Part shown: positions 17,479 through 24,617 of the stretch, piece after piece
How the letters are laid out: the number at the start of each line of letters is the position of its first letter
How positions within the stretch are numbered: position 1 is the first letter of the stretch
Source: Caldifarciminota bacterium
GTDB lineage: Bacteria > Hydrothermota > Hydrothermia > WGAB01
Direction: 5' to 3'
Assembly (NCBI GenBank): GCA_027069855.1
Contig: JALXEF010000170.1
Span: 1-32,975, forward strand
Length of the DNA: 32,975 nt
Notes under the pieces: generated by a model
The model's input: only the letters and a program-made list of their open reading frames with translations
Told to the model about the DNA's origin: nothing
Databases searched by the model: none
Position numbers and translations under genes: made by a program

Positions 17479-18599
17479 ACGGTGTCCTCCGGAGGTTCCT
17501 CGGGCCGGCGCAGGATCCGGCCCACCAGGTCATAGTGGGGCAGAAGCCAGAGCAACAGGGCGTTCACCAGAAGCAGCAGCACGATGACGCCCACCGAATA
17601 CCGCGGCTCCCAGAACAGGGGGCCGATGCCGGGCTCAGGCGTGACCGCCGGCGCCACGGCCAGGCCGTACCGCCGGGCGAGCCGCACGATCTCCAGCAGG
17701 TGTACCACCGGCACCCCCTGCTCCAAAAACCGATACACAACCCCCTGCACCGGCAACCCCTTGAGGAACACCCGTTCCTCGGGCCGGTTCAGACCGGGCC
17801 GGAGCAGGTAGCCCGCCTCGGTGGTGCCCAAACTGGCCACGCCGCCGCCGATGTTCACATAGGCCCGGATGGGGCGGCCCGCTGCGGCCTCCCGGTACCG
17901 CTGCATCCGGAGTTCAATGCTTTTGGCCAGGGGCAGCACATGGATTTTGGGGATGCCGTTGCGGGTGATGGCCGAATCCAGCAGCGCCCGGCCCTCGGGC
18001 GAAAGACCGCGGCCCACATCGTCGGCCCCGCCGTAGGAGGCGGCGATGGACACCGCCGGGATGAGGCCGACCTGGTAGAGTTCGTGTTCCATGTCCAGCC
18101 AGGTCCAGGTGGGCCGGTTGGCGCCCCAGCTGGAGGCGCCCACCGAGGTGATCACGAGGGGCCGGGCCCCGAGCGCCTGGATCGCCATCAGCGTGGCCAC
18201 ATTCAGGGCCGGGAACGATCCGGTCATGCCCACGGCCACGGCGTCGCCCCGGCGCACGCCGGCCTCGTGCAGGAACTGCACCACGAGGGCCGCAAAGTTG
18301 GGGTTGATGCTGGTGAGTTTGGCCGTGAGGTTGCCGGAACTCGTGGTGATCGGCGAGTTTTCCAGGCCGATGAGGCCGGTTTGGGCCGGATCGTTCACCG
18401 GGTCGATCTCAAAGCCATGGGCCAGGAACTGCTGCTTGAGGAAGGCGAAGGCCCGGGCCGTTTCGCGGGCGGCCTGGAGCTTGACCTCAAAAAGCGGCGC
18501 CCGGGTTTCGTGGAGCGAGGCCTCGGCCGCCACCAGGCTCACCAGGGCCACGAGCGCCAGAAATACCATGTCGCGGAGTTGCAGGGCCCGCCGTCTCAT
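17475..18599 (-). CDS. poly-gamma-glutamate system protein, PgsW-like
   Basis: A 374-residue protein with a membrane helix at residues 10-27 and another near the C terminus (VGVIVLLLLVNALLLWLLP, about 338-357), leaving a large extracytoplasmic domain. The central part contains ENSPITTSSGNLTAKLTSINPNF, GDAVAVGMTGSFPALNVA, ITSVGASSWGANRP and YVNIGGGVASLGT. I recognise this as the protein family found with pgsB and pgsC in diderm poly-gamma-glutamate loci (PgsW-type). Its biochemical role is unknown. The conserved Ser/Thr/Gly/Asn stretches and glycine-rich loops resemble a ligand- or nucleotide-binding fold, but no catalytic assignment is safe. It overlaps pgsC upstream and the barrel gene downstream by ATGA, so the three are coupled. 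Confidence 0.85.
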   Translation of the reverse strand: MRRRALQLRDMVFLALVALVSLVAAEASLHETRAPLFEVKLQAARETARAFAFLKQQFLAHGFEIDPVNDPAQTGLIGLENSPITTSSGNLTAKLTSINPNFAALVVQFLHEAGVRRGDAVAVGMTGSFPALNVATLMAIQALGARPLVITSVGASSWGANRPTWTWLDMEHELYQVGLIPAVSIAASYGGADDVGRGLSPEGRALLDSAITRNGIPKIHVLPLAKSIELRMQRYREAAAGRPIRAYVNIGGGVASLGTTEAGYLLRPGLNRPEERVFLKGLPVQGVVYRFLEQGVPVVHLLEIVRLARRYGLAVAPAVTPEPGIGPLFWEPRYSVGVIVLLLLVNALLLWLLPHYDLVGRILRRPEEPPEDTV

Positions 18600-19048
18600 A
18601 GCACCGGTGCCCCTCCGTGGATCAGGATCAAAAGGAGCCGGATCAATACCGTGACCACCAGCATCATGCTCAGGGTGGCCCGCACCCCCTGCTTGTCCAT
18701 CCAGTAGGCCATGAGCCCGGGGATGATGAACCCAAAGGCCCGCACCGCCAACACCATGTCGCCCACGGGCGTTTGCGCCAGTACCTGGGAGGCCTGGGAA
18801 AAGAAGAAGCCGATGACCACGGCCAGGAAGAGCCGGCGCCGGCCGTACACCAGCACATAGCGGGATACCAGTTTCAAAAGGCCCAGGGTGAGAAAGGCGG
18901 CGAGCAGGGTGCCGAGCAAAAGGTCCCAGCGGGTGAGGATCAGGGCGATGTACCCGGGCACCACCAGGCCGCCGGCCACATAGCCCAGCACCTCGGAAAG
19001 GTACAGGGAGAGCAGAAGGCCGAGGGCAATGGATTCCGCCAGGATCAT
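18596..19048 (-). CDS. pgsC: poly-gamma-glutamate synthase subunit PgsC/CapC
   Basis: A 150-residue integral membrane protein, the same size as Bacillus PgsC (149). It has four to five hydrophobic helices; the first contains the characteristic LGLLLSLYLSEVLGYVAGGLVVPGYIAL-type signature (residues about 8-36), followed by FLAVVIGFFFSQA, RAFGFIIPGLMAYWMDKQGV and a C-terminal helix. With PgsB it forms the catalytic membrane complex. The ATG at 19048 is preferred to the TTG at 19057, which lies inside the -10 box. It is the first gene of the operon pgsC, pgsW-like, barrel, pgsB, propeller, rtcA. Confidence 0.93.
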   Translation of the reverse strand: MILAESIALGLLLSLYLSEVLGYVAGGLVVPGYIALILTRWDLLLGTLLAAFLTLGLLKLVSRYVLVYGRRRLFLAVVIGFFFSQASQVLAQTPVGDMVLAVRAFGFIIPGLMAYWMDKQGVRATLSMMLVVTVLIRLLLILIHGGAPVL

Positions 19049-19056
19049 GGGTTCCA

Positions 19057-19062
19057 ATTATG
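19057..19062 (-). promoter_or_regulatory. -10 box of the polyglutamate operon
   Basis: CATAAT on the minus strand ends eight bases before the pgsC ATG, predicting a nearly leaderless mRNA. No good -35 box is visible in the GC-rich 54-base divergent gap. On the plus strand, TATCCT at 19086-19091 could serve the divergent VWA gene, 11 bases before its ATG. Confidence 0.4.
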
Positions 19063-19102
19063 GGGGCGTGGGCCCCGGGATGCCATATCCTAAACCCTGC
19101 CG

Positions 19103-20854
19103 ATGCCTGTACTGGCTTTCCTTGCGTTTCTGCTGGCCCTTATGGCCGCCCTCGGGCTCTACGGCCGGCGGCAGCCGGGTCTCTTGGGGCTCCGGGGGCT
19201 CAGTTTGGTACTCTTGCTGTTGATGGCCTGGAACCCCGGGGTGCCCTGGACCCGCACCCGCCACCTGCAACCCGTCGTGGTGGTGGACGCTTCCCGGAGC
19301 ATGGGCCAGGCCGACAAATGGCCCCAGGTGCAAAAGGTGCTGCAACAGCGGCTCGCCGGGCACCCCCTGCGGGTGGTGTTCCTGGTGGATACCGACCTCG
19401 TGGCCCGGGTGGATTCCCCGGTGGGGCGGTTCACCGATCTCTCGGTGCCCCTTCGGCGGCTCCGGGCGCCGATCGTGCTGCTTTCCGACGGCCTGCACAA
19501 CACCGGCCCTGCGCCCCTGGAACAACCTTTCCCCTACCCGGTGTCGGTGTGGTGGCCCCGGGTGGCGGCCGGGGTTTCGCCCCTGGCGGGCCTGAACCTG
19601 GAGGCGCCCCTGCGTCTGCTGGAACAGCAACCCTTTACCGTGGCCCTGCGGTGGGCTTCGCCGCCGCAGGCAGGCACGCTCCAGGTGTTCATAGACGATT
19701 CGCTGCTGGGCCGGTTCTTTGTGCCAGCGGGCGCTTCCTGGCAGCAGGCCCTGTCGGTGGCCGGGCTGCCGGCCGGCAGCCACCGGGTGCAGGTGCGCTG
19801 GGGCAGGTTTCAGAAAAGCCGCGCGTTGCAGGTGGATCCGGTGCCCTTCCAGGCGCTGGTGCGGGTGTACCGGCCGCTGCCCGTCGTGCGGTACCTCCGG
19901 CACACCCTGGAGGGCTTCGGCCGGGTGGAGGTGGTGCTGAAAACCCCTCAAGGGTGGCGTCGGCTCGGCGAAACCCCGAGGGCCGGCCCGGCCCCTGCAG
20001 ATCCCGAAAACTACACCGTAGTGGTGGAGATCGCTCCGCCGGCGCCCGAGAGCCTGTCCGTGCCCCAGGTGATCGTGGCAGGCCCGGAGCAGCCCCGCGG
20101 CCTCGCTCTGCAGGCCGGCCCGTGGTGGTATCCGAACCGGCCCGACCTGCCGCCCCTGGACTACCTGCGGGGCCCGGCCAAAGGCACACCGCTCTTGCAG
20201 GTCAAGGGGCGCCGGGGCACGCTGCAACCCGTGGCCGTGATCGCCGGTCGCCGGCTCTGGCTGCTCAGCGGCCAGGTGTGGCGCTGGGCGCTGGCATCGC
20301 CGAGCCTCTGGGATTCCCTGTGGGGCCGGTGGCTGGGCCGGCTCCTGGCGGGCCGCGTGCTGTTCCGGGCCTGGATCCAGCCTCGGACAGCCGCTCCGGG
20401 CAGCCCCATTACAGTGGAAGCGCTGCTTACCGACCTGCGGGGCCGGCGGGTGCCCGGCGCCTGGGTACGGGTGCAAAACGGCCCGGAACTGCTGGAACTG
20501 GACCCCGGCCGGTACTCGGGCCGGTTACGGGCGGCCGACAGCCTGGGGCTGCATCGGATCCGGCTGGTCTATGGCGCCGGCGCCGACACCTTAGGCCGCA
20601 AAACCCTGAAGTACCGGGTGAAGCCCTTAGACCTGGAAACCCTCACCCAGGGCGTGGACAGCCTGTTATTGGCCGAACTCGCCCGGCGCACCGGCGGCCG
20701 GGTGTTGCCGCCCGCGGGCCCGGTAACCCTTCAGCCCTATGGGGAACGGCAAACCCGGAAACTCTACTTTGCGCGGTCGCCCTGGCTCCTGTTGGCCCTC
20801 CTGATCTCCCTGTTCCTGGAATGGCTCCTCCGCCAGCGCAGGGGGTGGCTGTAA
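19103..20854 (+). CDS. membrane-anchored VWA-domain protein
   Basis: A 583-residue protein with two N-terminal membrane helices (residues about 3-19 and 27-43), a von Willebrand A-like domain and a C-terminal helix (LLLALLISLFLEWLL). The metal-ion-dependent adhesion site DxSxS is at residues 62-66 (VVVVDASRSMG) and IVLLSDGLHNTG gives the second acidic motif. The rest is beta-rich, with a Bat-like or carboxypeptidase-like Ig region near 445-510 (PGSPITVEALLTD). Two helices then VWA then C-terminal helix resembles Bat-type and related periplasm-facing VWA proteins of Bacteroidota and other diderms. No partner MoxR ATPase is seen in the window. It is transcribed divergently from the polyglutamate operon with a 54-base gap, so shared regulation is possible. 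Function unknown. Confidence 0.75.
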   Translation: MPVLAFLAFLLALMAALGLYGRRQPGLLGLRGLSLVLLLLMAWNPGVPWTRTRHLQPVVVVDASRSMGQADKWPQVQKVLQQRLAGHPLRVVFLVDTDLVARVDSPVGRFTDLSVPLRRLRAPIVLLSDGLHNTGPAPLEQPFPYPVSVWWPRVAAGVSPLAGLNLEAPLRLLEQQPFTVALRWASPPQAGTLQVFIDDSLLGRFFVPAGASWQQALSVAGLPAGSHRVQVRWGRFQKSRALQVDPVPFQALVRVYRPLPVVRYLRHTLEGFGRVEVVLKTPQGWRRLGETPRAGPAPADPENYTVVVEIAPPAPESLSVPQVIVAGPEQPRGLALQAGPWWYPNRPDLPPLDYLRGPAKGTPLLQVKGRRGTLQPVAVIAGRRLWLLSGQVWRWALASPSLWDSLWGRWLGRLLAGRVLFRAWIQPRTAAPGSPITVEALLTDLRGRRVPGAWVRVQNGPELLELDPGRYSGRLRAADSLGLHRIRLVYGAGADTLGRKTLKYRVKPLDLETLTQGVDSLLLAELARRTGGRVLPPAGPVTLQPYGERQTRKLYFARSPWLLLALLISLFLEWLLRQRRGWL

Positions 20855-21246
20855 AAACCCTTGCGCCATCGCCCACGCCGCCCTTTCGGCCTTTTATGAC
20901 AGTCCGCTGTCACAAACTTGCAATTTTGTGACAGTGCGCTATCGCTATGGGCGCTGAAGCCCCGCAACTGTCCGTCCCGGTGGGCTCTTCGGGCCGGAGA
21001 GCACCCCACGGCCTGCGTTGAACCCACTTTCTCGCCCCCGGCGGCCAAGTGTTGCCGCCTTCGGCCTTGGTTCCATGTGCGGAGTGCAAACCCGGGGGCT
21101 TTTCGGTGCGGTTACCTCGGCTTTCTTTTACCTCACAGCGGAACGGTTTGTTATTGCATTCGGATGGAACGGTTGGTTCTCGGAAGTTCCCTGGGCTTTT
21201 GAATTACCCGGGCCATCTGCGCAGCCGCACAGGTAAATAAGGCAGG
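20855..21246. other. 392-base non-coding gap between convergent genes, rich in inverted repeats
   Basis: No gene is supported. The region contains a cluster of TGACAG half-sites (20897-20934), a GC-rich hairpin at about 20978-21009 (GTGGGCTCT pairing with AGAGC and CCAC), and a second hairpin at about 21046-21071 (CCAAG...CTTGG around GCCGCC/GGC). A nine-base direct repeat GGAACGGTT occurs twice near 21139-21175. Both neighbouring genes end here, so a promoter region for them is not expected. A structured non-coding RNA is possible. Confidence 0.45.
20897..20934. repeat. three TGACAG half-sites forming overlapping palindromes
   Basis: TGACAG-TCCG-CTGTCA (20897-20912) is a perfect 6-4-6 palindrome. 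Its right arm is also the left arm of a 10-bp inverted repeat, CTGTCACAAA (20907-20916) and TTTGTGACAG (20925-20934) around eight bases. This could be a transcription factor operator or a cruciform/hairpin. Its owner is not known. Confidence 0.6.
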
Positions 21247-21522
21247 TCACGGAATCCCGGGGATGTTGCGAAGGCGGAAGGTGACTCGGGCGCCGTCCAG
21301 GTGCTCCTCCACGGCGACGATTTCGGTTTCCACGCCGAAATCCTTGAGGAGCCACACCAGGTCTTCGTACCAATCGTAGGCGCCGCAGGAGCGGCAAAAG
21401 GTGCCGGTGAACCGCACCTGGAAGGTATCCGGCCCCAGGTGTACCACCTGCGCCCGGGCCTCGGGCTCCCGGTACCGATTGTACTCGGCGACTGCGCGTT
21501 TCAGATGTTCCTGCCAGCGCAT
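21247..21522 (-). CDS. small conserved-looking protein with CxxC motif
   Basis: A 91-residue cytoplasmic protein I do not recognise. It has an amphipathic start (RWQEHLKRAVAEYNRYREPEA), then beta-strand-like VVHLGPDTFQVRFTG, a CRSCG pair of cysteines followed by AYDWYEDLVWLL, and a C-terminal strand region. The CxxC could bind a metal or be redox-active, but only one pair is present, so a zinc site would need a second molecule or other ligands. The ATG at 21522 is chosen over the GTG at 21582; TACCCT seven bases before it could be a -10 box. The gene stands alone, divergent from the permease. Codon use matches the chromosome, so it is probably a real gene. Confidence 0.65.
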   Translation of the reverse strand: MRWQEHLKRAVAEYNRYREPEARAQVVHLGPDTFQVRFTGTFCRSCGAYDWYEDLVWLLKDFGVETEIVAVEEHLDGARVTFRLRNIPGIP

Positions 21523-21646
21523 GGCCTGTAGGGTAAGGCCCAGGGAGTCATGGCCTCCCGGTATAACCCACTGCAATCCCACCCACCGCCCAGCCCAAAG
21601 GCCCGTATTCTAAATCCGTTGGGCGGCGGAGACGACGCTGCCGGCG

Positions 21647-21652
21647 TACAAT
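21647..21652 (+). promoter_or_regulatory. -10 box of the permease-nucleotidyltransferase gene
   Basis: TACAAT ends nine bases before the ATG at 21662. There is no ribosome binding site in between and no clear -35 box. Confidence 0.4.
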
Positions 21653-21661
21653 TTCCCAATC

Positions 21662-23278
21662 ATGGATTCTTCGCGCCGTCACAACATTGGGTTTCTTGAA
21701 GCGGTCAGCATCGGCATCGGGGGCATGATCGGCGGCGGCATCTTCGCCGTGCTGGGCCTCAGCGTGCAGATTTCCCGGGGTGCCGCTCCGCTGGCGTTTC
21801 TGCTGGCCGGGCTGGTGGCCCTCAGCACAGCGTATGCCTACGCCAAACTCTCGGTTCGCTATCCCAGCGAGGGCGGCACCATTGAGTACCTGGTGCGGGC
21901 CTTCGGCCCCAACGGCTTTTCCGGCGGGCTGAACCTTCTCCTTTTGGTGAGTTACACCGTGATGATCGCCCTGTACGCCTACGCCTTCGGCAGCTATGGA
22001 GCGGCATTGCTGGGGAACAGCACCGTCTGGAAACACCTCCTGATGAGCGCCGTGGTGGTTTTGTTCATGGGCATCAACGCCCTGGGCGCCTATGTAAGCG
22101 GCAAAGCAGAGGACCTCATGGTGGCCTTCAAACTCCTGGTGCTGCTTCTCGTGGCCGGCGCCGGCCTGGCCTTTGTGCACTGGCAACGCCTGGCCCCCTC
22201 CAACTGGCCCGACATGACCAGCGTCGTCGCCGGAGGCATGCTCATTTTCCTGGCTTACGAGGGCTTTGAACTCATCGCCAACACCGCCCAGGATGTGGAA
22301 CGCCTGGAGGTGCTTCCCCGGGCCTTTTACACCGCCGTGCTTCTGGTTATCTCGGTGTATGTGCTGATCGCCGTGGTCACCGTGGGAACCCTGCCCTTGC
22401 ACCAGATCCTCCAGGAACGGGACTACGCCCTGGCTGCCGTAACCCGGCCCGTGTTGGGAGCCACAGGCTTTTGGCTCGTGAGCCTGGCGGCCCTGGTATC
22501 CACCAGTTCCGCCATCAACGCCACCCTCTACGGAACCGCCCGGGCCAGCTATATGGTGGCAAAATACGGCCAGTTGCCCCGGATCATGGAGCGTAAGGTG
22601 TGGAAGGACGCCGCCGAAGGACTGATTCTCATTGGCATACTCGCCCTGCTCCTCGCCAACTTCGCCAGCCTGGAAACCATCTCTACCGCCGGCAGCGGGG
22701 GCTTTTTGCTGGTGTTCTTTATGGTGAACCTGGCGGCCTTCCGCCTGCGGCGCGAAATCAAAGCCAGGAGCGGCATCGTGCTTGTAGGGATGTTCCTGAC
22801 CCTGATGGCCCTGGCGATCCTGCTGTTTCGGATGTACCGGCTGGCCCCGGAAGCCCTGGAAATTTTTGCCATGCTGGTGATCCTCTCCTTTGTTGCCGAA
22901 GGCCTGTATCGGCTCCGTACAGGACGGGAGCTCCGCCACTACCTGGACGACCGGCTGCGCCAGCGGGAGGAGAACCTACAAAACTGGGCCTCCTGGATTG
23001 ACCTGGTGCTCCGCCACATCTACCAGCGTTTCAAGGACGCAGAGGTGTACCTGGTGGGCAGCCTGGCCCGTCACGAAAAGGCCCCCACCCACGATGTGGA
23101 CCTTCTGGTCATTACGGAGCACCCTCCCAGCCCAAAGGAAGAACGCCAGGTGGCCAAGGAGCTCACCGAGGGACTCACCCGCCAGCACCCCGTGCATTTT
23201 CACTTTGCCTCTAAAGGGCAACGGGAGGCCGCGCTCCGTTGTGCCCGGGTATACCGGCGGCTTCAGCCTTCCTCCTGA
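21662..23278 (+). CDS. APC-family amino acid permease fused to a C-terminal nucleotidyltransferase domain
   Basis: A 538-residue single frame. Residues 1-415 are an APC-superfamily transporter with about 12 helices: the first has the family signature SIGIGGMIGGGIFAVLG, followed by YAKLSVRYPSEGGTIEYL and helix-6-like FLAYEGFELIANTAQD. It should move amino acids or related amines across the inner membrane. Residues about 420-538 are a soluble domain like minimal nucleotidyltransferases (NTP_transf_2): GSLARHEKAPTHDVDLLV, with GS at 466-467 and Asp478/Asp480. The third carboxylate expected on the later strand is not obvious (VHFHF at 511-515), so activity is uncertain. A short basic linker joins the halves. 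The fusion suggests transport controlled by nucleotide binding or nucleotidylation. Substrate unknown. The last part could be a regulatory domain only. Confidence 0.85.
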   Translation: MDSSRRHNIGFLEAVSIGIGGMIGGGIFAVLGLSVQISRGAAPLAFLLAGLVALSTAYAYAKLSVRYPSEGGTIEYLVRAFGPNGFSGGLNLLLLVSYTVMIALYAYAFGSYGAALLGNSTVWKHLLMSAVVVLFMGINALGAYVSGKAEDLMVAFKLLVLLLVAGAGLAFVHWQRLAPSNWPDMTSVVAGGMLIFLAYEGFELIANTAQDVERLEVLPRAFYTAVLLVISVYVLIAVVTVGTLPLHQILQERDYALAAVTRPVLGATGFWLVSLAALVSTSSAINATLYGTARASYMVAKYGQLPRIMERKVWKDAAEGLILIGILALLLANFASLETISTAGSGGFLLVFFMVNLAAFRLRREIKARSGIVLVGMFLTLMALAILLFRMYRLAPEALEIFAMLVILSFVAEGLYRLRTGRELRHYLDDRLRQREENLQNWASWIDLVLRHIYQRFKDAEVYLVGSLARHEKAPTHDVDLLVITEHPPSPKEERQVAKELTEGLTRQHPVHFHFASKGQREAALRCARVYRRLQPSS

Positions 23279-23285
23279 GCCAGGA

Positions 23286-23477
23286 TCAGCACTTGCGGGG
23301 AACGCGGCCGTAGCCGCAGAGGTTGCACTCCAGATCGCCGTTGGCGTTGCGGGTGATCTTGCCGATCTTGCAATGGGGGCAGGGATCGCCCTCCTTCAAC
23401 AGCACCAGCCCCATGCCCAGGGCACCCTGGCTCATCTGCGTGCGGCTCTTGTGCAGCGGTTTCTTCTCGTCGCTCAT
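23286..23477 (-). CDS. small zinc-ribbon protein
   Basis: A 63-residue protein with CPHC (residues about 33-36) and CNLC (51-54), which should bind one zinc ion; the last residue is also Cys. The N-terminal half (DEKKPLHKSRTQMSQGALGMGLVLL) is charged then hydrophobic. The ATG at 23477 has GGAGG five bases upstream and overlaps the stop of the PLD gene (ATGA). Function unknown; such ribbons often bind nucleic acid or protein partners. Confidence 0.75.
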   Translation of the reverse strand: MSDEKKPLHKSRTQMSQGALGMGLVLLKEGDPCPHCKIGKITRNANGDLECNLCGYGRVPRKC

Positions 23478-24397
23478 GGTTCCTCCACCGGTTCTATCCG
23501 CTGGGCGGTGAGTTCGTTGTAAAACTTGAGGCGGCCCACCTGCTTGACCGCGTAAAACACCCCTTCCACCCGCACCCATTGGCCCTCCTGGATCGGCGGA
23601 TGCCCCCGCAGATACACCTTCAACGAGGCCTGTCCGTCGTCCAGGCGGAAAAGGGTATAGGGATTTCCGCGGCGGGAAAACTTCTGCCGAAGGTTCCGCA
23701 CCCGGCCGATGAGCGCCAGGTGCTTTTCATGGTAGGCCTCGGGCCGGGCCAGGATCCGGGCGATCAGTGAGGAGGTGTCCGGAGCCGGTTGCCGCGACGC
23801 CTGCACCCCGGTGGTCTCCTGTTCCACCACGGGCAGGCCCTGTTGCCACAGGGAATCAAAAAAGGCCGCCTGCTGATGCACGGCCAGCCCGTTGCGGATC
23901 AACACATTGGTCTCCAGGTTGTGGGTCAGCGCGTAGTACGACCAGTTGGTGGATCCCAAAAGCAGCCAGCGATCGTCCACCAGCAGCATTTTGGCGTGGG
24001 TGGTCTGGCCCCGTCGGTCCACGCGGACCGCGACCCCGGCCTGTTTCAACCGTTCCAGCACCCGACGGTTCCGGGGCCCCACCCGCCCCCGGAGGTGTTC
24101 CTCTCCGCCCTCGGTGAGCACCTGCACCACGACGCCCCGCCGGGCCGCCTGTTCCAGCAGGGAGTACAGGGTATCCAGCCGGTCGCCCGGACGGGCTTCA
24201 AAGAGTTCAAACATGAGGAGGCGGATGTGCCGGCGGGCGCTTTTCAAGAGGTCGCGGGCCACCGGATAGTAGGCCGGGCCGTTCACCGCGCGGGTGGCGG
24301 GCCGCAGGGCCACACACAGGTACAGCAGCGCACCCAGCAGCAGGCCCCCTGCGAAGGCCAGCACCACCCGTCGGGAAGGGAACCGCCGCCGGGCCAT
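23474..24397 (-). CDS. membrane-anchored PLD-like phosphodiesterase/nuclease with OB-fold tail
   Basis: A 307-residue protein with an N-terminal membrane anchor or signal (residues 9-30) and one phospholipase D motif: THAKMLLVDDRW with His134, Lys136 and Asp141, followed by GSTNWS. A single HKD motif means it should work as a dimer, as in Nuc-type endonucleases. Residues about 215-305 resemble an OB-fold nucleic-acid-binding domain (LALIGRVRNLRQ, YTLFRLDDGQASLKVYL, GQWVRVEGVF), as in nuclease-associated tOB/exonuclease VII-type folds. PLD plus OB suggests DNA or RNA as substrate, in the periplasm or at the membrane; a phospholipase is less likely. It lies between a small YtxH-like gene and the zinc ribbon in a tight operon. 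Confidence 0.8.
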   Translation of the reverse strand: MARRRFPSRRVVLAFAGGLLLGALLYLCVALRPATRAVNGPAYYPVARDLLKSARRHIRLLMFELFEARPGDRLDTLYSLLEQAARRGVVVQVLTEGGEEHLRGRVGPRNRRVLERLKQAGVAVRVDRRGQTTHAKMLLVDDRWLLLGSTNWSYYALTHNLETNVLIRNGLAVHQQAAFFDSLWQQGLPVVEQETTGVQASRQPAPDTSSLIARILARPEAYHEKHLALIGRVRNLRQKFSRRGNPYTLFRLDDGQASLKVYLRGHPPIQEGQWVRVEGVFYAVKQVGRLKFYNELTAQRIEPVEEP

Positions 24398-24402
24398 CGG
24401 GC

Positions 24403-24612
24403 TCAGGGAATCTCGGGTTCCCCGGTGTCAAAATGCTGCTCTTCCAGGCGGCGCAGGCGTTTCTCCAGGGCCCGGAGCCGTTTTTCCGGGCTGCGGTGCT
24501 GGATCCGCTCCAGGAGTTCCGGTCCCCGCCAGGGGGTCAACAGCAGCGTGAGGGCCGCGCCCACCAGGCCGCCGGTCAAAAAGAGCATCCAGAATCCGGT
24601 TTTGCCTCTCAT
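24403..24612 (-). CDS. small single-span membrane protein, YtxH-like
   Basis: A 69-residue protein: one membrane helix (residues about 7-25, FWMLFLTGGLVGAALTLLL), then TPWRGPE and a charged helix likely to be a coiled coil (EKRLRALEKRLRRLEEQ). The glycine-rich helix followed by TPxxGxE is the pattern of YtxH-like/gas-vesicle-GvpP-like proteins. It begins five bases after the DUF1573 gene and ends five bases before the PLD gene. Function unknown. Confidence 0.7.
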   Translation of the reverse strand: MRGKTGFWMLFLTGGLVGAALTLLLTPWRGPELLERIQHRSPEKRLRALEKRLRRLEEQHFDTGEPEIP

Positions 24613-24617
24613 CCGTT

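Noticed and set aside
20946-21023. Cobalamin-riboswitch-like core (AGCCCCGCAACTGT, with a loosely similar CCTGC further on)
   Set aside because: The conserved upstream GGTG...AATCC elements and a proper B12 box are missing, and no plus-strand gene follows that it could control.
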